Made by a program: the position numbers and the translations under genes. A stretch of 24,721 nt of DNA, taken from JBHIBA01 sp046758845. Lineage in GTDB: Bacteria > UBA8248 > JACPRG01 > G963555815. The stretch spans positions 1-24,721 of the forward strand of contig JBHIBA010000033.1 of assembly GCA_046758845.1 (NCBI GenBank), written 5' to 3'. Positions 6,937-14,498 of the stretch are shown here, piece after piece. Each line of letters begins with the position of its first letter. The stretch's first letter is position 1. Under the pieces are notes generated by a model that made no database searches, had not been told where the DNA came from, and saw only the letters and a program-made list of their open reading frames with translations.

Positions 6937-7041
6937 TTGGCGCGGAGCGCGGGTCGGCGACCCTCAGCCTCCGCCCAAAAAGTCGCGTTGATCGATGAAT
7001 TCTGCGGCGGCTGAGGGTCATCGACCCGCGCCCCCGCGCAA
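6937..7041. repeat. REPIN-like long inverted repeat between convergent genes
   Basis: The core arms 6947-6969 and 7009-7031 are reverse complements over 23 bases with two central mismatches; weaker complementarity extends outward on both sides to about 6937 and 7041. Each arm is itself a small palindrome, GGGTC-GGC-GACCC and GGGTC-ATC-GACCC. Two REP-type palindromes in opposite orientation around a 39-base spacer is the architecture of a REPIN. The element lies between the ends of the thioredoxin-like gene (6907) and the TfoX-like gene (7077), so it may also serve as a bidirectional transcript end. Confidence 0.6.
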
Positions 7042-7076
7042 CGCGGCTGGTACTTCCGGGATCTCGAAGAACGTAA

Positions 7077-7442
7077 TCACATTTTCCTTCTGCGAAAGGT
7101 TTGTTTCGAGTAGCCCGCTTTTTGACTTTGCGACCCCTGACATTGAACGGCTTTCTTTGCCCAAGCGGCGAGGAGGCTTGTGTCTTCGAGGATGTCCGCC
7201 GGGACTTCGTAATAGCTCTTGAGCGTCTGCCGGGGATTCGGGCGAAAGGGCGTCATTCCCCGGGCCGTGTACTCGCGCCGAGTGGTTGCATCGGTTTTGA
7301 AAAACAGCTGTCCTTGATAAACGATGCCGAAGAAGGTCCCTCCAAGGTAGAGCCCGAATCCGCCGAACATGGGGCGGCAGCGCACCTCACCCAATCCCCT
7401 TAATTGATCCACGACGAATTCGCTGAACGTTTCAGCCTTCAC
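7077..7442 (-). CDS. TfoX N-terminal domain protein
   Basis: About 121 residues match the TfoX-N fold. F-V-V-D-Q-L-R-G-L-G-E-V-R-C-R-P-M-F-G-G-F-G-L-Y-L is followed by F-F-G-I-V-Y-Q-G-Q-L-F-F-K-T-D and later S-Y-Y-E-V-P-A-D-I-L-E-D. It is a stand-alone N domain without the C-terminal half of the competence regulator; the function of such proteins is not established. The GTG at 7442 was chosen because it fits the family start and has GCGGGGA upstream. The open frame continues to 7676 but that part is not family-like. It is last in a row of minus-strand small-domain genes. Confidence 0.8.
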   Translation of the reverse strand: MKAETFSEFVVDQLRGLGEVRCRPMFGGFGLYLGGTFFGIVYQGQLFFKTDATTRREYTARGMTPFRPNPRQTLKSYYEVPADILEDTSLLAAWAKKAVQCQGSQSQKAGYSKQTFRRRKM

Positions 7443-7602
7443 GCCGGGGTTCCCCGCAGCGATGACGATTCTTCTCGCATGCGGTTCAACGAGGGCCGCC
7501 GGGACTCCTGACTTTGCTTCTCCCCATCGTTGTGCATAAGGTGGGCGCGCGAAGTTCCAGTGGTTCGGTCCTCGAAGTCCTGATCGAAAATGTACATGTG
7601 TG

Positions 7603-7971
7603 CTAAGCCTGCCCGGTCTCCGGCTTGAACAACCCGACGGGGTTCCCTCCGGGATCGGTAAAATGGGCGATGGCACGGCCCGTGCCTGGGATCGGGGTGG
7701 GATCAGTCATCCTCTTGCCGCCGAGTTTCTCTGCCTTCTTCAGATAAGCTTCCAGATCGTCCACTTGGACGTAGAAGGTCAGGGTGCGTGACTTGTCGCC
7801 GCCATTGTCATAGATGCCGCCGCTGATTCCTCCTTCGCCTCCTGTTTCCACCATCCCGTAATTCATGGGGTTGTTGGAGTCGATCTTCCATTCGAAAAGA
7901 CCTGAATAGAAGTCCTGAAGTTTCTTGGCGTCGTCCGCCGCAATTTCCCAATGAACAACCGGCTGGCCCAT
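7603..7971 (-). CDS. VOC (glyoxalase/bleomycin-resistance superfamily) protein
   Basis: The product is 122 residues of a single VOC domain with two beta-alpha-beta-beta-beta modules. V-V-H-W-E-I opens the first; L-T-F-Y-V-Q-V-D-D-L-E-A-Y-L-K-K-A opens the second; and D-P-G-G-N-P-V-G-L-F ends it. Members bind metal and act on or sequester small molecules; residues such as H7 and a Glu in the first strand could be ligands. The substrate is unknown. The start is supported by GGGGGAAG just upstream of the ATG. Together with DinB, SRPBCC and ArsR genes it suggests a stress or small-molecule-modification locus. Confidence 0.87.
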   Translation of the reverse strand: MGQPVVHWEIAADDAKKLQDFYSGLFEWKIDSNNPMNYGMVETGGEGGISGGIYDNGGDKSRTLTFYVQVDDLEAYLKKAEKLGGKRMTDPTPIPGTGRAIAHFTDPGGNPVGLFKPETGQA

Positions 7972-8147
7972 CTCTTCCCCCTTTTGAAATGCTTGGGTTG
8001 GACGCTAATTGTCGTGCGCTGCCGTTAAGAAAGCGCAAGACGCTTGAAGCCCTGCTTCGGTTCCTGGTGATTTCGACGGGGGCGAATGTTCCCGAACAGA
8101 GAATTTCCGCGCCCATCCACTCGAGTAAGCCTCTAGCGATCATACCA

Positions 8148-8275
8148 GCTACACCGGAACCCGTCCAAAGCCCCTCGGGTACCCGCAAAGGTAGCAGATC
8201 TAGCTGGTGTAGCGGAATCGAGCGGGAATCCCCCCTAATTAGTCTCCGAGGCTTTTGGTATCGCCGGGACCATGT
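8148..8275 (-). pseudogene. Decayed partial duplicate of the DinB gene 3' end
   Basis: This stretch aligns in direct orientation with the 3' end of the intact DinB gene starting at 8403: GCTACACCGG against GCTACATCGG, then shared runs such as CCAAAGCCC, GGTACCC, GGTAGCAGA, GAATCCCCC and TAGTCTCC. The coding phase is lost: the translated match to the G-G-F-T-L-D-Y-L-H-H-S-G-Q region shows a stop and loses the H-H-S-G-Q motif. It occupies part of the 432-base gap 7972-8403; in the rest, 7972-8147 and 8276-8403, I see no gene. Confidence 0.7.
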
Positions 8276-8403
8276 TCCACGCCGAACGCTGAGGCGTCCC
8301 CAAAATCAACGGCGTGCGACCCTGGAGGCTGTAGCTGCGTTCGCCTGGTGGCCCGTGATCAGGTGCACCACCTGTCGTCTCCTGCGGGCGGAGATTCCGG
8401 GCG

Positions 8404-8925
8404 CTACATCGGAAACCATCCAAAGCCCGTCAGGTACCCACGGAGGTAGCAGACCTGGCCGCTGTGGTGGAGGTAATCCAGCGTGAATCCCCCAAGGTAG
8501 TCTCCAAGTCTTCGCGTATCGCCCAGGATGGTCGGAACTTCCGCGTCGAGGTCGGCGGGCTTCAGGCCCTTCAGGTAGGCGGAAGTTTTCCCGCGCACGG
8601 CCGCGGCGTACCCTTTCAGGGATTCCAGCGTCGGTTTCAGCGCCATCACCTGTTCCAGAGAATGGCCGGTGCCCGTGTTCTTCGGGTCCGCATCAATTCC
8701 GAACTTGGCGTTCCATTTCCCTTCGATCCAGACCTGAGAGTCGCCCGTCAGACCGCAGATAACCGCGTCTTCGACCCGTGTCTGGTGCCAGAGGAGCCAT
8801 CCGATAGGGTTCGTCTGATCGTTGGGCCGCTTCGTGAGGTCCTCATCCGTCAGGCCCTCCAGCGCCATCTGAGTTACACCGGCGTTGGAGGTAAGGGCGT
8901 GCTCAATGATTTCTGTGGGATTCAT
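8404..8925 (-). CDS. DinB-like four-helix-bundle protein
   Basis: The product is 173 residues of the DinB/YfiT-like superfamily, possible metal-dependent thiol transferases or hydrolases with a four-helix bundle. The marks are L-L-W-H-Q-T-R-V-E-D-A in the second helix (first His ligand) and L-D-Y-L-H-H-S-G-Q-V-C-Y-L-R-G-Y near the C-terminus (further ligands). The ATG at 8925 has GGAAAGGAG five bases upstream; the longer open frame to 9171 is not family-like. The gene is in the same orientation as the VOC and SRPBCC genes. A decayed copy of its 3' end lies downstream at 8148-8275. Confidence 0.85.
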   Translation of the reverse strand: MNPTEIIEHALTSNAGVTQMALEGLTDEDLTKRPNDQTNPIGWLLWHQTRVEDAVICGLTGDSQVWIEGKWNAKFGIDADPKNTGTGHSLEQVMALKPTLESLKGYAAAVRGKTSAYLKGLKPADLDAEVPTILGDTRRLGDYLGGFTLDYLHHSGQVCYLRGYLTGFGWFPM

Positions 8926-9040
8926 CGTCTTCTCCTTTCCCGCGCAAATCCCGGACGGGATGGATGGTGCGCCTTCGGGCGCTACAGGCTGAAGTTCCCT
9001 ATAGTGTCTCTTTCCGGATTTCCTGCCCGTTGTCCCGTCG

Positions 9041-9490
9041 TTACAGGCTTGTCTCAAGTCGCCCCAGGCAGCCGTTCCAACCCTCGCTGTGCGCCTGGCG
9101 CGCTTCGTCGGTCGGGAGGAGTTCGTGCGTGAGAGAGACTTCCGTCTCGCCCCCGCGTTCGCGGAACTCAACCGTTACGAGGGACTCGCCGACGTCCATC
9201 CCCCCCTCGGCCCAGGTCCACGTGAACGCCAGCTTCTCCGGGGGCCGGACCTCCTTGTACGTGCCGACCGCGACGTTCATGTTTCCGTCCGGCGACTTCA
9301 TGGCGATCCGGTATTTTCCTCCGACCCGGAGGTCCACCTCAGCGGCCGGGATGGTGAAGTCGTCGCTCGGCGCAAACCACTTCTTCATTTCCTCCGCGTC
9401 CGTCCACGCCCGGAAGACCCTCTCCCGCGGGAGCTTGAACGTCCGTTGGATGAAGACTGCGTTTTCGGAAGCCGTTTTTTCTTGGGCCAT
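9041..9490 (-). CDS. SRPBCC / AHSA1-family protein
   Basis: The product is 149 residues. F-I-Q-R-T-F-K-L-P-R-E-R-V-F-R-A-W-T-D-A-E-E-M-K-K-W-F-A-P, a central G-G-K-Y-R-I-A-M and L-A-F-T-W-T-W, and C-terminal H-S-E-G-W-N-G-C-L-G-R-L define the AHSA1-like START/Bet v1 domain, a hydrophobic ligand-binding fold. GGAGGAG upstream of the ATG supports the start. It is paired with the upstream ArsR gene, a combination found very widely, and its first 106 bases overlap the ArsR reading frame. Its ligand is unknown. Confidence 0.88.
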   Translation of the reverse strand: MAQEKTASENAVFIQRTFKLPRERVFRAWTDAEEMKKWFAPSDDFTIPAAEVDLRVGGKYRIAMKSPDGNMNVAVGTYKEVRPPEKLAFTWTWAEGGMDVGESLVTVEFRERGGETEVSLTHELLPTDEARQAHSEGWNGCLGRLETSL

Positions 9491-9834
9491 GGGGTCTTCT
9501 CCTCCGCTTGTGGGGATTCCAAGTATTCTGCGAGCGCGCCTAGGCGCTCCTCCCAGAATTGGCGATAACGCGAGATCCAGTCCGCTGCATCTTTCATGGG
9601 CTTGGCATCCAGGCGGCATCGATGGATACGGCCGTCCCGCTGTCGAATCAGAAGCCCCGCCGCCTCCAGTACGCGCAGGTGCTTTGAGATGGCGGGAAGG
9701 GACACGTCGAAAGGCCTGGCCAGCTCCGTCACTCTGGACTCCCCTTTCGCCAGCCGCGCCAGGATGGCCCGCCGCGTCGGGTCGGACAGGGCGGCGAAGG
9801 TGGCGTCCAGCGGTTGAGACAAATGCTTAACCAT
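9385..9834 (-). CDS. ArsR-family transcriptional regulator paired with the SRPBCC gene
   Basis: The product is 149 residues. The winged-helix domain is clear: A-L-S-D-P-T-R-R-A-I-L-A-R-L-A-K-G, V-T-E-L-A, recognition helix S-L-P-A-I-S-K-H-L-R-V-L-E-A-A-G-L-L, and the wing R-D-G-R-I-H. No arsenic-type Cys pair is present. The last 30 or so residues (S-S-S-N-G-R-S-S-S-R-G-R-G...) are Ser/Arg-rich and lie wholly inside the SRPBCC gene in another frame, so they are an unusual basic tail or simply overlap read-through. It should autorepress through the palindrome over its start codon. Confidence 0.88.
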   Translation of the reverse strand: MVKHLSQPLDATFAALSDPTRRAILARLAKGESRVTELARPFDVSLPAISKHLRVLEAAGLLIRQRDGRIHRCRLDAKPMKDAADWISRYRQFWEERLGALAEYLESPQAEEKTPWPKKKRLPKTQSSSNGRSSSRGRGSSGRGRTRRK

Positions 9835-9842
9835 ATGGTTAA
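9827..9842. promoter_or_regulatory. ArsR operator palindrome covering the start codon
   Basis: TTAACCATATGGTTAA is a perfect 16-bp palindrome. Its central ATG is the arsR start codon (9834-9832, minus), and its upstream end abuts the -10 box. A repressor bound here would block both transcription start and promoter clearance. Confidence 0.7.
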
Positions 9843-9869
9843 ATATAACGGGCGCCGAGCTCCTGTCAA
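9842..9869 (-). promoter_or_regulatory. Strong sigma70-like promoter of the arsR-SRPBCC operon
   Basis: Minus strand: perfect TTGACA (9869-9864), 16-base spacer, TATATT (9847-9842). The predicted start of transcription falls at about 9835, next to or on the ATG at 9834, so the mRNA may be leaderless. Confidence 0.65.
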
Positions 9870-10044
9870 GCGGATAATTCGAGGCCGGTCAATATTCCCC
9901 CCCCCGCCCCCCAGCGGGCGCAACCCTCGATGCCGCGAGGCTGTGGTCGAATTCTGGTAGACTGAGTTTGAAGAAACCCGGTGGCGCAACTGATGAGTGG
10001 TTTCTGCAAAGTTTCCGACCACGGTACGGAGGAGGTTCAACAAA

Positions 10045-10350
10045 ATGCTCGTCCAATTCGTTAAGTTCAAGAGCGGTCTGTCTGACGCTGAAGTGCGGCA
10101 GACCATGGAGGGACGTGCGCCCCAGTTCCGTGCACTGCCCGGGCTTCTCCAGAAATATTATGTGCGTGAGAATGAAACGGGTGAATACGCCGGCATTTAT
10201 TTCTGGGACTCGGAAGAGTCGATGCGCGAGTTTCGGCAGTCGGAGTTGGCCCGCACGATTCCGATAGTGTACAAGGCCGTAGGGCAGCCCCGGGTCGAGG
10301 TCCTCGAGATGGTCCTGGCGCTGCGACCCGAAGAACGAGCTGTGAAGTGA
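10045..10350 (+). CDS. YdhR/antibiotic-biosynthesis-monooxygenase-like small protein
   Basis: The product is 101 residues with a ferredoxin-like dimeric alpha-beta-barrel pattern: M-L-V-Q-F-V-K-F, a helix containing R-A-P-Q-F-R-A-L-P-G-L-L-Q-K-Y-Y, then G-I-Y-F-W-D-S-E-E-S-M-R-E-F-R-Q-S-E-L-A. This resembles YdhR-type putative monooxygenases. The ATG at 10045 has AGGAGG eight bases upstream, which decides it over the longer frame from 9997. It is divergent from arsR, with about 210 bases between. Its reaction cannot be told. Confidence 0.8.
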   Translation: MLVQFVKFKSGLSDAEVRQTMEGRAPQFRALPGLLQKYYVRENETGEYAGIYFWDSEESMREFRQSELARTIPIVYKAVGQPRVEVLEMVLALRPEERAVK

Positions 10351-10575
10351 AGTCTCGCGTTAAGCCGCGATCTGGCCTTTCTGGACAGGGAGCCGGTAAG
10401 GGGTAGACGGGGCGCAACCCCGCTCTGGGGCGGACATGATGGCTCCGCCACCTGGAAGAGTTGGGTCCCAAGGAGGCGGCCCGCCGGATATCCACCCCGA
10501 CGACGGGGAGAAGCAGTAACTCGTCAGGTCCGTGGCTGAATGGTGGCTTCCCTTTGGGTCCGGGTGACGGCTGGC

Positions 10576-11571
10576 CTACATGGATTCGAGCCCCAGGAGG
10601 GCTTCCCGCACCTCGTCCATTTCGATGGCCGCCAGGCAGGTGTGCCCGGTTTTTACACCCCTTTTGCATGATTCGCACCCGGCGTTTCGCCGGAAGGTGA
10701 CGACGTGCGCTCCCCTCGCTCCCCAGACAGCCGGATCGGTCGGACCGAAGAGGGCGACGGTGGGGGCGCCGCAGGCGGCGGCCAGATGCGTGACGCCCGA
10801 GTCGTTCCCCACGTAGCCCGTCGCGCCCCGAAGCAAACCGGCAAGGACGGGAAGGGGGGCGGAAGAAACGATTTTCAAAGACCGTCCGCGCGAGAGGTCG
10901 CGGACTTCTTCCAAAACGGCTTCCTCGGCAGATCCCGCCGCCCATACAATTTCCCCTTGTGTTGAAAGGTTTTCCGCAAGCTTGACAAAGCACGAAGGGG
11001 GCCAGCATTTCCATCGCCCGCCGCTTCCGGGATGAAGGACAAAATAACTCGCGTTGTTCTCCAATCCCAACCTGCCAATCATTATTCGCGCATCGCCGAT
11101 GTTCTCCGATGTCGGGCGGATCTCGGGCGCGCGTTCCTCACCCATCGGCCCCTCGACTCCCAGGGGTTCGAGGGACTGGAGAAGATAATCCACGGCGTGC
11201 AGGGGCGGAGACTTGCCGGGCGGGTGCGGGTCGGCCCGGAGGACTTCTCTTGCCAAGGCCCTCAGGCCTTTCTCAAAGGCGCTGTCGCCCTGAGTCCAGG
11301 CGACGAGGACGTCAAAGGGAGCCTCCCGCGAGAACGCCGTGAGGATATCTTCCTCATCGACGTCTTGACGCCTCAGGATGGCCAGCTCGGGACCGTCGGC
11401 GGAGCGAAGGCGCTCGACGCGAATCCCCATCGGCACCACGGGAAGGAATTGCGGGTTTCCCACCCATTGCATTCGGCAGGGAGAAAAGCGGCGCCTCAAG
11501 GCCCGGACAGCCGGGAGCGCCAGCAGGGTGTCGCCCAGACCTCCCCCCCTCAGGATTAAGATGTCCTTCAT
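10576..11571 (-). CDS. Glycosyltransferase family 9 (heptosyltransferase-like)
   Basis: The product is 331 residues of the GT9 family, which transfer heptose or similar sugars from ADP-sugars to lipopolysaccharide core. The N-terminus I-L-I-L-R-G-G-G-L-G-D-T-L-L-A-L-P-A-V-R-A-L is the family's first strand and glycine loop. L-H-P-G-S-G-G-R-W-K-C-W-P and G-N-D-S-G-V-T-H-L-A-A-A-C-G-A-P-T-V-A-L-F-G-P-T-D are the C-terminal nucleotide-sugar site. The C-terminal Cys group (C-E-S-C...C) is also usual. The ATG at 11571 matches the family; the open frame extends to 11625. No other envelope polysaccharide gene is adjacent. Confidence 0.88.
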   Translation of the reverse strand: MKDILILRGGGLGDTLLALPAVRALRRRFSPCRMQWVGNPQFLPVVPMGIRVERLRSADGPELAILRRQDVDEEDILTAFSREAPFDVLVAWTQGDSAFEKGLRALAREVLRADPHPPGKSPPLHAVDYLLQSLEPLGVEGPMGEERAPEIRPTSENIGDARIMIGRLGLENNASYFVLHPGSGGRWKCWPPSCFVKLAENLSTQGEIVWAAGSAEEAVLEEVRDLSRGRSLKIVSSAPLPVLAGLLRGATGYVGNDSGVTHLAAACGAPTVALFGPTDPAVWGARGAHVVTFRRNAGCESCKRGVKTGHTCLAAIEMDEVREALLGLESM

Positions 11572-11631
11572 GCCCGAGATAATTTCCCCTCTGTGTTGCT
11601 GAGCGGTATGGATGCGGGCCTCCATAGAGGC

Positions 11632-11650
11632 GCGGGGGTTTGGCCCCCGC
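11632..11650. repeat. GC-rich hairpin upstream of the GT9 gene
   Basis: GCGGGGG (11632-11638) and CCCCCGC (11644-11650) flank a five-base loop. It lies in the 422-base gap between the divergent GT9 and M20 genes. Apart from this hairpin and the promoter at 11844-11873 I see nothing else supportable in that gap. Confidence 0.45.
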
Positions 11651-11843
11651 CCAAAGGGCAGGGCTTATCCATCAATCATAAGCGAGGACTAACACTGACC
11701 GACACCCGTCCCCGCGCCCAGCGTATACCGCGCCTGCAGGAGAAGCTCATTATGATGGGCGGCCGGATCATGCGGTATGCCGGCCATGTGCTTTGCCATG
11801 GCGGATGGCGGTCAGGTCTCGGTTGCGTGGGTTCCAATCGGCG

Positions 11844-11873
11844 TTGACAGGCCCGAAGGAAGGGGTTTCTAAT
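11844..11873 (+). promoter_or_regulatory. Strong sigma70-like promoter for the M20 hydrolase gene
   Basis: A perfect TTGACA (11844-11849), an 18-base spacer and TCTAAT (11868-11873, five of six consensus bases). Transcription from about 11880 gives a leader of roughly 115 bases before the ATG at 11994. Confidence 0.6.
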
Positions 11874-11993
11874 CGCTTCAAACGGCACTGGTGACAAGGA
11901 ATGGTCCGTCCGGGTTTGAAATGAGAAGTTCCGGTTAAAGTGTAAGCGTCTCCGCAATCATTCAGGTTCAAAAGGTGTAGGAGTCCAGGGAAT

Positions 11994-13274
11994 ATGCATG
12001 AATCCGACGTGCTGAAACTTATCGACCGCGACGAGTTGGTCCGCTTGGCTGTGTCACTAGGAGAGATTAACAGCCCCACGGGGCATGAGGGAGAGGTCGG
12101 AGATTTCCTTTACGAATGGCTGAAGGACAATGGGCTCCCGGTCTTTCGACAGGAGGTGGCCCCTGACAGGAGAAACGTGATCGGCGTCCTCAGAGGCAAA
12201 GGCGGGGGCCTCAGTCTCATCTTCAACACTCACATGGACTCTAAGTATGGTTCTCAAGAGGACGTCTGGACAGTCGGGGAACTCAAACGCGAGTACACCA
12301 GCGGCTGGGTTGACAAGGATCGAATCTTCGGGCACGGTGTCTATAATGCCAAAGGAATCCTCGCTGCTTTCCTCGTCGCCGCCAAAGCAATTCTCCAAAG
12401 CGGGGTCGAGCTCAAGGGAGACCTCCTTCTCACCTTTGTCATCGGCGAGATCGGGACTGCGCCAATCGATGAGTTCCAGGGGGGAAGATATCGGGGAAAG
12501 GGAGTGGGGACCCGCTGCGTGGTGGAGCATGGCGTCACCTCGGACTTCGCCCTCGTCGGGGAGCCTACGCACAACTGCATTATCCGCGCTCAAGCGGGAG
12601 CGGCCTATTTGAAGGTCACCGTCCGGGGAGAATCCCTGTATACGCCCTTCATTCCCCGGCCGGTCCCGGTTGAGTCGAATCCGAGCGCGATTGTAAAGAT
12701 GGCGAAGGTCGTCCATGTCCTGGAGGCCTGGGCCTGCGAATACGAGAAGACCCACCGATACGAATTCGAGGGGGGCGCTATGGTCCCGAAGGTTAGCTTC
12801 GGGGCCATCCGTGGCGGGCTCCCGTACAAGATTGGCAACACCGTCGGGGTCTGCAGCCTTTACGTCGACGTCCGGGTTCCCCCTCCCGATGATCCAGCCC
12901 GGATCCGCGAGGAGATCCTTGAGCGGATCGCCGAAAGCGGGATCGACGCCGAGGTCGAGATGTACCTTTTTCGCCGAGGATACGTAGCCAAAAGCACCGG
13001 GGTTCTGATTGAGTCCATCCAACGGTCACATCGATCCGTCTTTGGCCGTGAGACGGACCTTCCGTCTCCCCCCATGACCAGCATGTGGCAGGATATCAAC
13101 GTGTTCAACGAGGTTGGGATCCCTGCGGTGAGCTACGGGCCGATGGTGATGAGGGCCTTCGAGACAGGGCTCGACGAAGACTACGTGAGGGTTGAGGACC
13201 TCTTCGGGATTTGCAAGAGCTATGCCTCAGTCGCCTTGGACATCTGTCGGCGACCCCGCTCGGTAGCCCGATGA
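11994..13274 (+). CDS. M20-family metallohydrolase-like protein (ArgE/DapE type) with altered ligands
   Basis: The product is 426 residues. F-N-T-H80-M-D82 is the usual first metal site, and V-I-G-E152-I-G lies where the catalytic Glu pair is found. V-G-E-P-T continues the site, and A-Y-L-K-V-T-V-R-G begins the dimerisation domain. Two family positions differ: the bridging Asp of the G-x-x-D-M-K-G motif is Asn118 (G-V-Y-N-A-K-G), and the C-terminal metal-binding His region reads Y-G-P-M-V-M-R-A-F-E-T-G-L-D-E-D with no His. It may be a subfamily with altered metal use on an N-acyl amino acid or related amide. It has its own promoter and precedes a binding-protein gene by 213 bases, so a transported amide is a possible substrate. 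Confidence 0.85.
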   Translation: MHESDVLKLIDRDELVRLAVSLGEINSPTGHEGEVGDFLYEWLKDNGLPVFRQEVAPDRRNVIGVLRGKGGGLSLIFNTHMDSKYGSQEDVWTVGELKREYTSGWVDKDRIFGHGVYNAKGILAAFLVAAKAILQSGVELKGDLLLTFVIGEIGTAPIDEFQGGRYRGKGVGTRCVVEHGVTSDFALVGEPTHNCIIRAQAGAAYLKVTVRGESLYTPFIPRPVPVESNPSAIVKMAKVVHVLEAWACEYEKTHRYEFEGGAMVPKVSFGAIRGGLPYKIGNTVGVCSLYVDVRVPPPDDPARIREEILERIAESGIDAEVEMYLFRRGYVAKSTGVLIESIQRSHRSVFGRETDLPSPPMTSMWQDINVFNEVGIPAVSYGPMVMRAFETGLDEDYVRVEDLFGICKSYASVALDICRRPRSVAR

Positions 13275-13487
13275 CGGCCTGCCTCGCCACATCGGCTGCA
13301 AGCCTGGGTGCATCTGAATCGAGTCGTGAGAACCGAACACCCGGATGCGTCTTGATGGAGGACCCGAATACCGCTCTGACCGCTCTCGAGGGGTCCAGGC
13401 GTTCCGGTTTCAGTTTGGGGAGTTCTTTTTTTGGACGCTCATGGCTGTGGGAATCATTCCCGTCAGCGTGAGGAGAGGAGAGAAAAG

Positions 13488-14498
13488 ATGAAGCCGATGG
13501 CAAAGTTTAGAAGGGCGGGGTTGTGTTTGGCCGCTGGGGCGGCCTTCTGGTTGACCTTCGGTATGTGTGCCGAGTCTCCTCGGATGGGGCTCGCTCTCGC
13601 GCAAGGGAAGACGCCCCTCACCATCGGCATGTCGTGGTTGTGGACGGGGCGGCACGCATGGTATTTCAGCGCCCTGGAGCGAGGGCTCTACGCCGAAGCC
13701 GGGCTTGATGCGACGATTATCCGAGGCTTTGGCGGGGGCGCAACGGCCAAGAAGCTGGCGGTAAACGCAATCCAGTTCGCAGAGCTCGATGCAGCCACCC
13801 TCATCAAGGCCCGGGCTGAGGGCGTGGGGGTCAAGCTCCTTTCCGTCCACCTCCGCAAATCGCCTTTTGCCTTTTTCGCCCTGAAGAAATCAATTATCAA
13901 GACGCCTAAGGACATGGAGGGGAAAACGTTCGGGGCGCCCAAGTTCGATGTGATGCGGATCTTCTTTCCGGCTTACGCGCGGCTCGGCGGAATCGACATC
14001 AAGAAGGTGAAGTGGGTGACCTTCGCGCCGGGGGCGACAACTGCGTCCCTCCTCGCCGGAAAGGTCGACGTCACCACGGGATTCGTAGACACCTTTGGCG
14101 GGACACTCAAAGCGAAAGGGATCGACGCTGTCACCTTTCTTTTCTCCGATGTGGGGTTCAAGCTCTATGGCAGCGGCATTGCCGCCTCCGACACGCAAGT
14201 GGCTACAAAGCCCGAGATTGTAAGAAAATACGTCATCGCCACCAACAAGGCCGTGGCCTGGACGATCAATCACCCTGACGAGGCCATCGAAAACCTCCTC
14301 AAACATCAGAAGGCGCAGGACCGAAAGGTGATGCAAATCCAATTAAAGATGGCCGTCCCTCTGGTGGGCGACCCGTCAAAGGTAGGGTGGATGAGCGAAG
14401 AGGGGATGCGGGAGACGAAACGGATCGTCTTTACGTACATGCGACTGAAGAAGGATGTCCCCCTAAGCGAGGTATACACGAACGATTTTCAGCGGTAG
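13488..14498 (+). CDS. ABC transporter substrate-binding protein, NMT1/THI5-like (orphan)
   Basis: The product is 336 residues. A signal peptide (K/R-rich start, hydrophobic stretch about 10-26, likely cleavage near A-L-A-Q) leads into a periplasmic domain of the NMT1/SsuA type: T-I-G-M-S-W-L-W-T-G, G-L-Y-A-E-A-G-L-D-A, F-G-G-G, I-K-T-P-K-D-M-E-G-K-T-F-G-A-P. Relatives bind pyrimidine precursors, aliphatic sulfonates or similar. The ATG at 13488 has AGGAGAGGAG upstream. No permease or ATPase of this system is in the window. It is paralogous to the protein at 14828-15844, which lies convergent to it. Confidence 0.88.
   Translation: MKPMAKFRRAGLCLAAGAAFWLTFGMCAESPRMGLALAQGKTPLTIGMSWLWTGRHAWYFSALERGLYAEAGLDATIIRGFGGGATAKKLAVNAIQFAELDAATLIKARAEGVGVKLLSVHLRKSPFAFFALKKSIIKTPKDMEGKTFGAPKFDVMRIFFPAYARLGGIDIKKVKWVTFAPGATTASLLAGKVDVTTGFVDTFGGTLKAKGIDAVTFLFSDVGFKLYGSGIAASDTQVATKPEIVRKYVIATNKAVAWTINHPDEAIENLLKHQKAQDRKVMQIQLKMAVPLVGDPSKVGWMSEEGMRETKRIVFTYMRLKKDVPLSEVYTNDFQR

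Noticed and set aside
7580..7605. IS21-like end (TGTACATTTTCGATCAGG on the minus strand)
   Set aside because: Only one copy is seen, without a partner end, target duplication or transposase gene.
10389..10446. Structured element with nested GGAGCC/GGCTCC and CGGGG/CCCCG pairings
   Set aside because: The pairings are short and the spacing irregular; no riboswitch class is recognisable.
11841..11960. A possible CRISPR repeat (GTTTCTAATCG...CAAAC-like stretch)
   Set aside because: No second copy and no regular spacing; it overlaps the promoter of the M20 gene instead.
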